Assembly (NCBI RefSeq): GCF_004342265.1
Contig: NZ_SMCS01000002.1
Coordinates: 682,001 to 746,000, forward strand
Source: Luteibacter rhizovicinus
Lineage (GTDB): Bacteria > Pseudomonadota > Gammaproteobacteria > Xanthomonadales > Rhodanobacteraceae
DNA length: 64,000 bases
Reading direction: 5' to 3'
Shown here: positions 19,987-28,598 of the stretch, one piece after another
How positions within the stretch are numbered: the stretch's first letter is position 1
Layout: each line of letters opens with the position of its first letter
Position numbers and translations under genes: made by a program
Notes under the pieces: generated by a model
The model's input: the letters and a program-made list of their open reading frames with translations, nothing else
The model's database searches: none
Told to the model about the DNA's origin: nothing

Positions 19987-21189
19987 ATGCCACATCCCAT
20001 CTCTCCCCTCGCCATTCGCGCGTTCACGGCGACGTCCGCGCTCGGCCGCGGTCTGGACGCCCATGCGCAAGCACTGGCCGCCGGACGCGGCGGCCTTACG
20101 CGTAACGACTTCAGCTCCGCCCCGCTCGATTGCTGGATCGGTCGCGTTCCCGGCCTCGAGGACGAACCCGTGCCGGAGGCGTTTGTTTCCCTGGATTGCC
20201 GCAACAACCGGCTTGCCTGGGCCGGTCTTCGCCAGGATGGCTTCGTCGGGCACGTACTCGCCGCGCGCGAGCGGTACGGCGCCTCGCGCGTCGCGGTGTT
20301 GATGGGCACCTCCACGGCCAGCATCGGCGCGACGGAAGAAGGCTATCGCCGGCTCGACGACGGCCACCTGCCACCCGAACTGGCGTTTCCCGCATTGCAT
20401 ACGCCCCATTCGCTGGCGAACTTTGTCGCGTCGCTGTTCGACCTGGAAGGCCCCTGCATGACCGTGGCGACGGCCTGCTCGTCCAGCGCCAAGGTATTCG
20501 CCAGCGCCGAGCGGATGATCCGTCTTGGCCTGGTGGACGCGGCCGTCGTCGGCGGCGTCGATACGCTCTGCGACAGCGTGCTTTTCGGCTTCAATTCGCT
20601 GGAGCTCGTGTCGCCCGAACCCTGCCGCCCCTTCGATGCCGGCCGCCGGGGCATTTCCATCGGCGAAGCCGCCGGATTCGCCCTGCTCGAAAGGCTTGAG
20701 GCCGCGCCCGACGCGCCACGGCTCGTTGGCTATGGCGAGTCCAGCGACGCCCACCACATGTCGACGCCCCATCCAGAGGGTCTGGGTGCCGAACTCGCCC
20801 TGCGCGACGCGCTGGCGCGTGCCGGGCTCGCGCCAGCGGATATCGACTACATCAATCTGCACGGCACGGCGAGCATGAAGAACGACGAAGTCGAAGCGGC
20901 TCTCATCACGAGGACCTTCCCGGCGACGACGCGCGCCAGTTCGACGAAGGGATTTACCGGCCACACGCTTGGCGCCGCAGGCATGCTCGAAGCGGCGATC
21001 ACGCTGCTGGCGATGCGTGAAGGCCGGGTGCCCGGCAACATCAATGCCGAAGCACCGGACCCGAACTGCGGCCCGCAGATGGCATGGTCCGCCGAAAAGC
21101 GCGACGTACGCATCGCGCTCAGCAATTCGTTCGGATTCGGAGGCAACAACGCCTGCCTCGCCTTCGCGGCAGCGGAGCGTCTGGCATGA
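19987..21189 (+). CDS. Aryl-polyene type beta-ketoacyl-ACP synthase
   Basis: The 400-residue protein is a FabF-type ketosynthase with an intact Cys-His-His triad: Cys164 in VATACSSSAKV, His292 in NLHGTASMKNDE, and His326 in KGFTGHTLGAAG. It should extend an ACP-bound aryl-polyene chain with malonyl units. It is followed with a 4-base overlap by a chain-length-factor-like gene, the KS/CLF pairing seen in aryl-polyene and xanthomonadin clusters. FabF itself is less likely because of that neighbour and because the usual fabF partners (acpP, fabG) are absent. Confidence 0.88.
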   Translation: MPHPISPLAIRAFTATSALGRGLDAHAQALAAGRGGLTRNDFSSAPLDCWIGRVPGLEDEPVPEAFVSLDCRNNRLAWAGLRQDGFVGHVLAARERYGASRVAVLMGTSTASIGATEEGYRRLDDGHLPPELAFPALHTPHSLANFVASLFDLEGPCMTVATACSSSAKVFASAERMIRLGLVDAAVVGGVDTLCDSVLFGFNSLELVSPEPCRPFDAGRRGISIGEAAGFALLERLEAAPDAPRLVGYGESSDAHHMSTPHPEGLGAELALRDALARAGLAPADIDYINLHGTASMKNDEVEAALITRTFPATTRASSTKGFTGHTLGAAGMLEAAITLLAMREGRVPGNINAEAPDPNCGPQMAWSAEKRDVRIALSNSFGFGGNNACLAFAAAERLA

Positions 21190-21986
21190 GTCCGGCACTC
21201 ACGGTATGGGTCCGCGGTATCGGTCTGTGGGCACCCGGCATGGCCGACTGGACAACCTTTCGTGCCATCGTCCGCAACGAGGCATCGCCCGGCGAAGTCA
21301 CCCGTCCGGTTGCCGACACCTTGCCCGCGAACGAGAGACGTCGTGCACCGGAAAGCGTCCTGCTCGCCGCGGCCGCCGCTGGCCAGGCGGTCGCCATGAG
21401 CGGACTGTCCGCGGCCGATCTCGCCTGCGTATTCGCCTCCGGGCACGGCGATCAGACCATTACGGATTACATGTGCGCCACGCTGGCATCGGCGCCGGCG
21501 GAGCTGTCGCCGATCCGGTTCCACAACTCGGTACACAACGCACCGGTGGGTTACTGGACCATCGCCACGCACTGCCACGCGGCCTCGAGCGCGGTGTCCG
21601 CCGCCACGTACAGTTTCGGCGCGGGACTACTCGAGGCCGCGATGCTGGCCGTCGCGGACGAGCGCGATGTCCTTTTCGCCGCCTACGACATCGCCGGCAC
21701 GGGTCCACTTCGCGAGATGACCGCCTGCACGGGCGCGTTCGCCGCCAGTCTCGTATTATCGCCCCACCCGCATCAGGGTGCCGCGCGCATCGACCTCACA
21801 TTGGTTCCCGGCAACATCCGGGACGCATCGCTGGGCGATGCGCGCATGGATGGCCTGGCGCACAGCAATCCAACGGGTGCGGGACTACGGCTGATGGAAG
21901 CGCTCGCGCAAGAACAATCGCTGGCGTTGCGCGTCGCGACAGCCGATAGTCTCGACGTACATCTCGATGTGGAGGCATGCCGGTGA
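21186..21986 (+). CDS. Ketosynthase chain-length-factor-like protein (ApeC type)
   Basis: The 266-residue protein matches the shortened ketoacyl-synthase-like partner (Ketoacyl-synt_2 type) found beside aryl-polyene ketosynthases. ASGHGDQTITDYM and FHNSVHNAPVGYWTIATHC are recognisable. The equivalent of the catalytic cysteine is present (Cys130), but there is no HGT or GHT histidine motif, and the protein lacks the C-terminal third of a full ketosynthase. It should form a heterodimer with the upstream enzyme and set chain length. It overlaps both neighbours (4 bases upstream, 10 bases downstream). Confidence 0.82.
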   Translation: MSPALTVWVRGIGLWAPGMADWTTFRAIVRNEASPGEVTRPVADTLPANERRRAPESVLLAAAAAGQAVAMSGLSAADLACVFASGHGDQTITDYMCATLASAPAELSPIRFHNSVHNAPVGYWTIATHCHAASSAVSAATYSFGAGLLEAAMLAVADERDVLFAAYDIAGTGPLREMTACTGAFAASLVLSPHPHQGAARIDLTLVPGNIRDASLGDARMDGLAHSNPTGAGLRLMEALAQEQSLALRVATADSLDVHLDVEACR

Positions 21987-22741
21987 GCGACGCAACAGCG
22001 CGCATATGCGTGTTGATTCCCTGCCTGAACGAAGAGAAAGCCATCCGTGGCGTCATCGAATCGACACTCGCACTGGGCATGCCCGTGATCGTGGTGGACG
22101 ACGGCTCAGACGACCGGACGCCGGATATCGTGTCCGGACTGCCTGTGACGCTGCTGCGTCACTCCACGCGACAGGGCAAGGGCGAAGCACTGCGCACGGG
22201 CTTTCGCGAGGTCCTGAAACAGGGTTTCGATGCCGTAGTCACGATGGACGGCGACGGCCAGCACCTTGCATCCGATATCCCGCGCATTCTGGCCGCCAGC
22301 GAAAAACATCCCGGAAGCATCGTTATCGGCGCGCGCCTTCTGGAGCGCGACCAGCAACCGAAAGGCCGCCGCCGGGCGAATGCCGTGGCCGACTGGGGTA
22401 TTTCCTGGGCGTGCGCCCAACCGGTGGCCGATACCCAGAGCGGACAGCGTCTCTATCCCCGCGTCGCGTTATCGCTTGTCGACCTTCCCGCGGAGCACTT
22501 CGTTTTCGAGGCCGCACTGCTGATCGCCGCCTCGCGCGAACTCGACGTGGGCGTCGTATCCGTTCCCATCGCGTCGCGCTACCAGGGCGAATTCCGGCTG
22601 AGCCATTTCAGCCCCGTGCGCGACGTGACCCGCATAACGGTCTACACCGTTCGCCGTGTATTCCACTATGGCGACGTGATGGCCAGCTACCGCCGCTCGC
22701 GTGCGCATACGCCCACCATCGTGGATACGCTCCCGATCTAG
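21977..22741 (+). CDS. Family 2 glycosyltransferase in the aryl-polyene locus
   Basis: The 254-residue protein has a GT2 A-fold: ICVLIPCLNEEKAIRGVI at the N-terminus, IVVDDGSDDRTPDI (residues ~39-52), a QGKGEALRTGF segment and the DxD-like VTMDGDGQH (residues ~88-96). A TQSGQRLYP motif follows. Overall it resembles dolichyl-phosphate mannose synthase-like enzymes without membrane helices. Such genes recur in aryl-polyene and xanthomonadin clusters, where they probably help build the lipid anchor or sugar part. The donor and acceptor are not evident from sequence. Confidence 0.85.
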   Translation: MPVSDATARICVLIPCLNEEKAIRGVIESTLALGMPVIVVDDGSDDRTPDIVSGLPVTLLRHSTRQGKGEALRTGFREVLKQGFDAVVTMDGDGQHLASDIPRILAASEKHPGSIVIGARLLERDQQPKGRRRANAVADWGISWACAQPVADTQSGQRLYPRVALSLVDLPAEHFVFEAALLIAASRELDVGVVSVPIASRYQGEFRLSHFSPVRDVTRITVYTVRRVFHYGDVMASYRRSRAHTPTIVDTLPI

Positions 22742-22744
22742 GAG

Positions 22745-24034
22745 ATGCCCGTGGGCCCAGCCCTGTTGCTCGTGCAGCTGGTGGCGATCCTCCTCACGGC
22801 GCGCGCACTGGCATGGGTGCTGCGCTGGCTCGGACAGCCGCCGGTGATCGGCGAAATGATCGCGGGCATCGCGCTGGGGCCGCTGTTGTTCGGCGCCATC
22901 GCACCGGAAGCCCAGGCCGCGCTGTTCGCGAAACCCAGCCTCGCGGCGCTGCAGAGTCTGAGTACGCTCGGCCTGGTGCTCTTCATGTTCGTGGTGGGTG
23001 TCGAACTGCGCATGCCGGGTGGTGCCCGGCGCCAGCTGACGGCCGCCACCAAGGTCGGCGTTCTCGCCGTGGTCCTGCCGATGCTGCTGGGCATCGCGGT
23101 CGCTCCGGCGCTGTATCCACGCTTTGCACCGCCCGGCGTCGCCTTCTGGCCATTCGCCCTGTTCATTGCCACGGCGGGCGCCATCACCGCACTTCCGGTC
23201 ATGGCCCGCATCCTGAAAGAACGGCAACTCGCGCACACCGGACCCGCGCGGCTCGCCCTGGCATCGGCGGCCGTCGCGGACGCGCTGGCATGGGTCGCGC
23301 TGGCCATGGTCGTGGCCCTCGTCTCCGTGCACGGCGACTGGATGCCGTTCTGGCGGACGCTGGGCGGCATGATCGCGCTGACCGCGCTGTGCTTCGGCGT
23401 ATTTCGCCCAATGGCGGCACGCATGCTCGCTCGTTACGCCGCGGATAGCCGTCCGCACGGCAACATGCTGTTCGTCCTGCTCATGGGTGCGCTTGCCTGT
23501 GCGGCGGCTACCGAATGGCTGAACCTGCATGCGGTATTTGGTGCATTTCTTTTCGGCGCATGTCTGCCGCGCGACGATCGTCTGCTCGACACCATCGTCG
23601 AACGCATCGAGCACGTGACGGTACTCCTTCTGCTGCCGGTGTTCTTCGCGCTTGCGGGACTCAACACCAGCGCGGATGCATTCACCGGTGGCGCAGGCTA
23701 CGCATTGCTGATCATTCTTGCGTTCGCCATCGCCGGCAAGGTGCTGGGCGGCATGGCCGGCGCGCGCCTGGCAGGTCAGGGTTGGCGCGATGCGTTCGCG
23801 GTGGGTTCGCTGATGAACGCGCGCGGCCTCATGGAACTGATCGTCATACGCGTCGGCCTCGATGCCGGAGTCATCGGCAAGGAGATGTTCACCATGCTAC
23901 TGATCATGGCGATCGTCACCACCATCATGACGACGCCGATGCTGGTGTTCTTCATGCGCCGGCGCCCCGCGGAAGCACAGGCGACGCGCCGGCAGGAGCG
24001 TATCGCCGGTTCTTCGGATCTTACGGGTGAATGA
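22745..24034 (+). CDS. CPA2-type cation/proton antiporter
   Basis: The 429-residue protein has 12 or so membrane helices of the KefB/GerN-like CPA2 family, with LGQPPVIGEMIAGIALGP at residues ~29-46, FMFVVGVEL, and GSLMNARGLMELIVIRVGL near residue 360. It has no TrkA-N domain, unlike the CPA1 antiporter at 11511. It starts 4 bases after the glycosyltransferase stop, so it appears to be the last gene of the forward pigment operon. Its end overlaps the opposing dehydratase gene by 14 bases. An ion exchanger here could balance protons during pigment export, but that is speculation. Confidence 0.87.
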   Translation: MPVGPALLLVQLVAILLTARALAWVLRWLGQPPVIGEMIAGIALGPLLFGAIAPEAQAALFAKPSLAALQSLSTLGLVLFMFVVGVELRMPGGARRQLTAATKVGVLAVVLPMLLGIAVAPALYPRFAPPGVAFWPFALFIATAGAITALPVMARILKERQLAHTGPARLALASAAVADALAWVALAMVVALVSVHGDWMPFWRTLGGMIALTALCFGVFRPMAARMLARYAADSRPHGNMLFVLLMGALACAAATEWLNLHAVFGAFLFGACLPRDDRLLDTIVERIEHVTVLLLLPVFFALAGLNTSADAFTGGAGYALLIILAFAIAGKVLGGMAGARLAGQGWRDAFAVGSLMNARGLMELIVIRVGLDAGVIGKEMFTMLLIMAIVTTIMTTPMLVFFMRRRPAEAQATRRQERIAGSSDLTGE

Positions 24035-24449
24035 CGGCCGCGCGGCCCGAAGCGACGACGACGCCATCGTGCTCGATACGAAACGTATATTGCGCACCGG
24101 AATCGTCGGCATACAGGCATTCGGCATGGATATCGAGTGCACCCTCCAGGGTGTCCACGCGCTCGACCGCGAGGTCGACGCCGCGCAGGCTTACCAGCAT
24201 GCCCGGCCGCGCCGCGCCGCCGCCAGCCGCACGCGCGCGCAATGCGCCATGCACCGCCATCGCCTGTGCGCCGTACTCCGACAGGTGCACCGCGTGCAGC
24301 CCGTGGTCGCCGCGCAGCGGATGCGAGGGCATCGTGTGATTCGTGCTGCGTGCATGGATCGTGCGTTCGTCCCATGCAAGCACGACATCCAGCAGGCACA
24401 TATCGCCCGCATGCGGCACGAGGTGCATCCAGTCAGTCTTGTCGAGCAT
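24021..24449 (-). CDS. ApeP-like 3-hydroxyacyl-ACP dehydratase (hotdog fold)
   Basis: The 142-residue protein fits the COG4706-type predicted 3-hydroxylacyl-ACP dehydratase of aryl-polyene clusters. It has LVPHAGDMCLLDVVLAW (residues ~10-26) and HAVHLSEYGAQAMAVHGAL (residues ~52-70), equivalent to ApeP. It would dehydrate beta-hydroxyacyl intermediates to make the conjugated double bonds. It overlaps the preceding MMPL exporter gene by 17 bases and converges on the antiporter gene. Confidence 0.83.
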   Translation of the reverse strand: MLDKTDWMHLVPHAGDMCLLDVVLAWDERTIHARSTNHTMPSHPLRGDHGLHAVHLSEYGAQAMAVHGALRARAAGGGAARPGMLVSLRGVDLAVERVDTLEGALDIHAECLYADDSGAQYTFRIEHDGVVVASGRAAVIHP

Positions 24450-26751
24450 GTGGCGCCATCAGAATCGAAAGACAGAAATGGAATGCTACGCCGAGACTAA
24501 CCGTCAGACCGATCGCGCGAAGCACCGGTATGGACGACCAGCCGAGCATGCCGAATACCAGCAACGCCGAAACGACACAAACGACCGTGGCGTGCAGCGT
24601 ACGCCGCTGCTCGGCGGGATCGTCCGTGTCGCGCTCGAAGAACAACGCGTAATGCAGGCCGAGTCCGGCGGCGAGAATCAACGCGACCAGATGGAACAGC
24701 GACAACGGAATACCGGCCGCGCGTTCGACGGCAAGGACGAGGAACGTCGCGAGCGTCATCGGCGCAAGGACATGCCACGCCCGTCGCACGCTGCGCAACG
24801 CCAGCGTGATCGTCACCAGCAGCAGCGCCGTGGCGGCGAGCAGTGCATGGAGGATGCGCGTGCGATATTCGACGACCAGCGATTCGGAGGCCTCTTTCAG
24901 GTCCAGCAGGCGCACGTTTCCACCGAAGTCGGCGCCCAACGCCGCGACGGCGTCCGGATCGCGCACGCCGCTCAACGTGCCGAGCCCGATCCAGTGATCC
25001 CCACGCTGCACGAGCATGGCGGCAAGTCTCTGACCCAGCGGCGACCGGACGAATGCCTGCGGCGTAAGCGGCAGCGCCGTACGCGCCATTTCCACATCGT
25101 GCCGGAACGGAGCGAACAGGTCTTTGCGAAACGGCATGCCTTCCAGTGCACTCTCAAGAGACGCGTCGAGCGCATCCGGGGCCGGAAGCTTCGCCTGCCG
25201 GGCACGCTGTACCGCTTGGCTCGGCAGGTAGATCGACGGCAGCTCGAAGGCATCCAGCGCCTTCTTTGCAACCAATGCGCGCATGCGTGGTTCGACGGAC
25301 TGCGACACAGCAAGCACGTCGTCGGCCGTCGCCCCCTCCACGATCAGCAGGTAACGGACATCGGGAGCACCGAGTTCGCCGCGCAGCCGCGCATCGGTCG
25401 CCAATAAGTCCCGCGGCAGTGGCGTCAGGGCGGACAGGTCGTTCTGCCAGAAGGGACCGGGCGCGAAAACCAGCATCAGCACCGCCACGAGAGCCACCGG
25501 CACGGGCAGCCAGCGCGGACGCGGCAGCCTATCGAGGAAGTTGCGAAACGCCGCGAGACCCGGCGTGCTCTCGACATCGCGGACGTTGTCCGGCAAAAGC
25601 CAGGGCAGCGCATAGCGCGTCGTGAGCCCGGCGGCGAGCAGACCCGTAATGGTAAAGACGGCAAGTTGTTTCAGGCCACCCACGCCCGATGCATAGAAAG
25701 CGAGATAGGCAATGCAGGCCGATGCGATCGCGGTCAGCAACAAGGGCCAGAGACCGCGCACGCTTTCGATGGCGGTTTCGCCAGCGCGGCGATGACTCAG
25801 AAGACGAATGGGATATTCCTGCGCGACGCCCAGCAAAGTAAACCCGAAGGCGAGCGTGATGCCGTGGACCTCGGAGAATGCGAGCGTCATCACCGCAATG
25901 CCCGCGAGCGCACCGCTGACGACGGGCAACGCGCCGAGGAGCAGGCTACGCACACTGCGATAAGCGGCCAGCATGAGTACGATGAAACCGATCGTCGAAA
26001 TGCGTCCGATCCAGTCGGCCTCGCTACGTGTCTGCGCGTTCACCACAACGCTGAAGTAACCGGGGCCGCTCAGGGTCAGATGCGCTCCGGCACTATCGGG
26101 CAACGCGGCGAAAGCGGCACGTATCCGATCGATCGCTTCTCCTTGCGCCCCCGGATCGAACCCGGCGGCGCGCGTCTGCACGAGCAGCAATGCTTCGCCC
26201 CGGGAAGAGAACCAGACACCATCGCGCACTTCCGGCGAATGCGCCGGCGTCCACTGCTCCGCAAGCTTCAGGACTTCCAGCGTCGGATCGCGTGGCAGCA
26301 GCCCCTTGAGCAACGTGGCTGCGGGAGACCCCAGATCGTCGAGGCGTTGTTCGAGCTGATCGGCGAGATAGTCGCGATCGAACGATGCGGTATCGAGCGT
26401 CGGCGAGAGCAGATACCGGTAAGGCAACAGCTGATCGTCGAGCATGCCGAGATCGAAATCGCCGTTGATCGTCTGCGAGAAGGCGCTGTCGGACCGCAGT
26501 TTCGCACTCAGGCCGCGACTCAGCGCGGCGAGTTTCTCATCGCTCGCACCATCGATCGCGACAAGCAGCAGGCGCGAACCGGGGCCCTCGCCCACCTGCT
26601 CCATAAGCAGCTTCTGATCCGGCGTGGTCGGCGCGGGCATGAAGCTGCGCAGGTCCGTACTGACTACAAGCCGCTGCGCGATGAGCAGGCCCAGGCCGGC
26701 CAACGCCAGCAGCCAGCAGATCAACAACGCGATGCGTGCGCCGCGGCGCAT
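24433..26751 (-). CDS. MMPL/RND-family exporter of the aryl-polyene locus
   Basis: The 772-residue protein is an MMPL-type transporter with two repeats of a large periplasmic domain plus six helices. Helix 1 is at residues ~6-28 (IALLICWLLALAGLGLL), with helix bundles near residues 240-380 and 620-765. It would move the finished lipid-linked polyene or its precursor from the inner membrane towards the outer membrane, working with the LolA-like protein encoded 26 bases upstream. Such exporters are constant members of APE and xanthomonadin clusters. Confidence 0.88.
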   Translation of the reverse strand: MRRGARIALLICWLLALAGLGLLIAQRLVVSTDLRSFMPAPTTPDQKLLMEQVGEGPGSRLLLVAIDGASDEKLAALSRGLSAKLRSDSAFSQTINGDFDLGMLDDQLLPYRYLLSPTLDTASFDRDYLADQLEQRLDDLGSPAATLLKGLLPRDPTLEVLKLAEQWTPAHSPEVRDGVWFSSRGEALLLVQTRAAGFDPGAQGEAIDRIRAAFAALPDSAGAHLTLSGPGYFSVVVNAQTRSEADWIGRISTIGFIVLMLAAYRSVRSLLLGALPVVSGALAGIAVMTLAFSEVHGITLAFGFTLLGVAQEYPIRLLSHRRAGETAIESVRGLWPLLLTAIASACIAYLAFYASGVGGLKQLAVFTITGLLAAGLTTRYALPWLLPDNVRDVESTPGLAAFRNFLDRLPRPRWLPVPVALVAVLMLVFAPGPFWQNDLSALTPLPRDLLATDARLRGELGAPDVRYLLIVEGATADDVLAVSQSVEPRMRALVAKKALDAFELPSIYLPSQAVQRARQAKLPAPDALDASLESALEGMPFRKDLFAPFRHDVEMARTALPLTPQAFVRSPLGQRLAAMLVQRGDHWIGLGTLSGVRDPDAVAALGADFGGNVRLLDLKEASESLVVEYRTRILHALLAATALLLVTITLALRSVRRAWHVLAPMTLATFLVLAVERAAGIPLSLFHLVALILAAGLGLHYALFFERDTDDPAEQRRTLHATVVCVVSALLVFGMLGWSSIPVLRAIGLTVSLGVAFHFCLSILMAPHARQD

Positions 26752-26777
26752 TCAGCGCATCGTCCGGCGGAGATAGG

Positions 26778-27419
26778 TCACGGTGCCCCGCCGCACAGTG
26801 CCGCAAGATTTTCACGCGTGGGCGTCGCCGGCATTTTCGTTGCCAGATCGCCCAGTAAATCGATGGCGACATCGCCGTCGGCTTCCTCCATGCGCATGCA
26901 ACCTGGCTCCGTACCGGCGCCGTCGATGCGAATAGCCGAGATCTGCTTCGCGATGCGCGCGTCGCGCGGCGTAAGGGTAAGCGTCCAGTGAACGTCGCCG
27001 CGCGCGAGCTTCACATCGAATGCATCGCCGAGACGCGACGGATCGCCACCGAGCAACGCAACGAAACTATCGAGCAGCACCTTGAGCTGCGGCGCCCGCT
27101 GCAATGAAAAACTGCGTGGCTTTTTCCCTTCGCGTTGCTGGGTGACTTCGCCGTCCGCGATGGTGGCGGTCTCGCGATTGGGTGCGTCGACGCGGCGTTC
27201 CAGCCGATCGCCGCCGAGCCAGGCCAGTTCGCCCGAGACGACCAGCGGCTTGTCGAGCACGCGCATGAAGCGCGCTTCCGCGAACGGCGTGCGCGCGGGT
27301 GGCGGGCGCTTCAGCGTCGCGATGAACGCGTTCGCATCGCTCGCTTCAGGCGTCGACCTGGCGTACGAGAGAAGCGGTATCAGCGCGAGGATTAACACCA
27401 GTGTCTTGCCAGAAATCAT
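26778..27419 (-). CDS. LolA-like outer-membrane lipid carrier protein
   Basis: The 213-residue protein starts with a signal peptide (MISGKTLVLILALIPLLSYA). It has the LolA/LolA_2 curved-sheet pattern: RTPFAEARFMRVLDKPLVVSG (abridged), LAWLGGDRLERRV and a late WTLTLTPRD strand. The family shuttles lipids or lipoproteins across the periplasm. In aryl-polyene clusters the LolA-like member is believed to assist delivery of the pigment to the outer membrane. It overlaps the upstream acyltransferase gene by 74 bases, an unusually long overlap. Confidence 0.82.
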   Translation of the reverse strand: MISGKTLVLILALIPLLSYARSTPEASDANAFIATLKRPPPARTPFAEARFMRVLDKPLVVSGELAWLGGDRLERRVDAPNRETATIADGEVTQQREGKKPRSFSLQRAPQLKVLLDSFVALLGGDPSRLGDAFDVKLARGDVHWTLTLTPRDARIAKQISAIRIDGAGTEPGCMRMEEADGDVAIDLLGDLATKMPATPTRENLAALCGGAP

Positions 27420-28296
27420 AGAAGTTGAACCAGTTATAGGGGGCCAGACGCGCGTAATGCTCCACCCGCTGAGCGTAGCGGGAAATCAGTTCGTCGAGAG
27501 CCTGCGCGCGCCGTTGCCGAGGAATTTCCACGCGGTCGCTCAATGCTTCGAAAATCAGCTTGTAGCGATTGCCGCCCATGTACAGGCCCATGCACAGCAC
27601 GACCGGCACCTGTAGCGCCGACGCAACCAGCCAGGGTCCCACGGGAAACGGCGCGGGCGAGCCGAGCAGCGGCGCTTTGCGCAAGGCCTCGTGGGCACGG
27701 CCGCGGTCGGCGAGCAACGCGACCATACCGCCCTGACGCGTCGCCTCGGCCATGGCGAGCGTGATCGACGTACCGTCCATCGACGAGTCGATGACGCGAG
27801 CGCCCACATCCGGTGCAAGCGCTTCGAGCAACATCGTCATGGCTGGGGTTTTCTGTTTGTCGAGCACCACGCGCAGCGGTATGTCGGGCCGGCGCGCGCC
27901 CAATGCACGCAATGCTTCGAAACTGCCCTGGTGGGATCCGATCAGCAGAACGCCACGGCCCATGGCGATGCGCTCGTCGAGGACGTCGAGACCGATCGTT
28001 TCTATATCGAAACGTTTTTCGCCGTGTGCGAGAAGAAATATCCGATCCAGCAGCGTCGACGCGAAACAATGGATGTGACGCATCACTTCCAGCGGAGTCG
28101 CCGGCCGACCGAATACCCGCGCCAGATAGGCCTTTGATGCCTCGCGCTCTGAGCGGCGACGCAGATAGAAATACAGGGTGATCGGGTACAGCAACGCGCG
28201 GCCGGCACCACGACCGCCATGCAGAGCGATGGCGCGAATGAGCCAGATGGCGAAGCGACCGCCGCCTTCGCGCTGATGCTGCCAGTGTGCGGTCAT
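27346..28296 (-). CDS. LpxL-type acyltransferase of the aryl-polyene locus
   Basis: The 316-residue protein belongs to the lauroyl/myristoyl acyltransferase group. The H-x4-E catalytic motif is GSHQGSFEALRALG (about residues 120-133), preceded by GRGVLLIG; an N-terminal segment (WLIRAIALHGGRGAGR) is partly hydrophobic. Related cluster proteins are thought to attach the polyene chain to a lipid. The gene overlaps the ApeI-like dehydratase gene by 4 bases and the LolA-like gene by 74 bases. Confidence 0.82.
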   Translation of the reverse strand: MTAHWQHQREGGGRFAIWLIRAIALHGGRGAGRALLYPITLYFYLRRRSEREASKAYLARVFGRPATPLEVMRHIHCFASTLLDRIFLLAHGEKRFDIETIGLDVLDERIAMGRGVLLIGSHQGSFEALRALGARRPDIPLRVVLDKQKTPAMTMLLEALAPDVGARVIDSSMDGTSITLAMAEATRQGGMVALLADRGRAHEALRKAPLLGSPAPFPVGPWLVASALQVPVVLCMGLYMGGNRYKLIFEALSDRVEIPRQRRAQALDELISRYAQRVEHYARLAPYNWFNFYDFWQDTGVNPRADTASLVRQVDA

Positions 28297-28598
28297 GTCG
28301 ATCCTTCGACGGTGCCCCGTGCCAGCATCGTGCCGGCACGTACGATCGTAAAGCGCATGCGGTATTCCGAAATTTCAGTAAGAGTGAGCATCGCCTCTTC
28401 GCCGGGAAGCAAAGGCGCGACGAATTTCGCATCGGCGATGGACCGCAAGCGAAGGCCTCGCCATTCGCGCCATGCCAGAGCCACCTGCTCCAGCAGCAGA
28501 ACTCCCGCGACAATGGGGCGCCCCGGAAAATGCCCCGCAAAACTGGGATGACCGGGCTCGAAGCGGATACCGCGGGTTATCTCCGGCAAATCGCTCAT
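28293..28598 (-). CDS. ApeI-like hotdog dehydratase
   Basis: The 101-residue protein is a small FabZ-like hotdog domain. HPSFAGHFPGRPIVAGVLLL (residues ~17-36) contains the HFPG motif of FabA/FabZ enzymes. It corresponds to ApeI, one of two dehydratases in aryl-polyene synthesis. It overlaps its neighbours by 4 bases on both sides, consistent with translational coupling in the seven-gene reverse operon. Confidence 0.85.
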   Translation of the reverse strand: MSDLPEITRGIRFEPGHPSFAGHFPGRPIVAGVLLLEQVALAWREWRGLRLRSIADAKFVAPLLPGEEAMLTLTEISEYRMRFTIVRAGTMLARGTVEGST

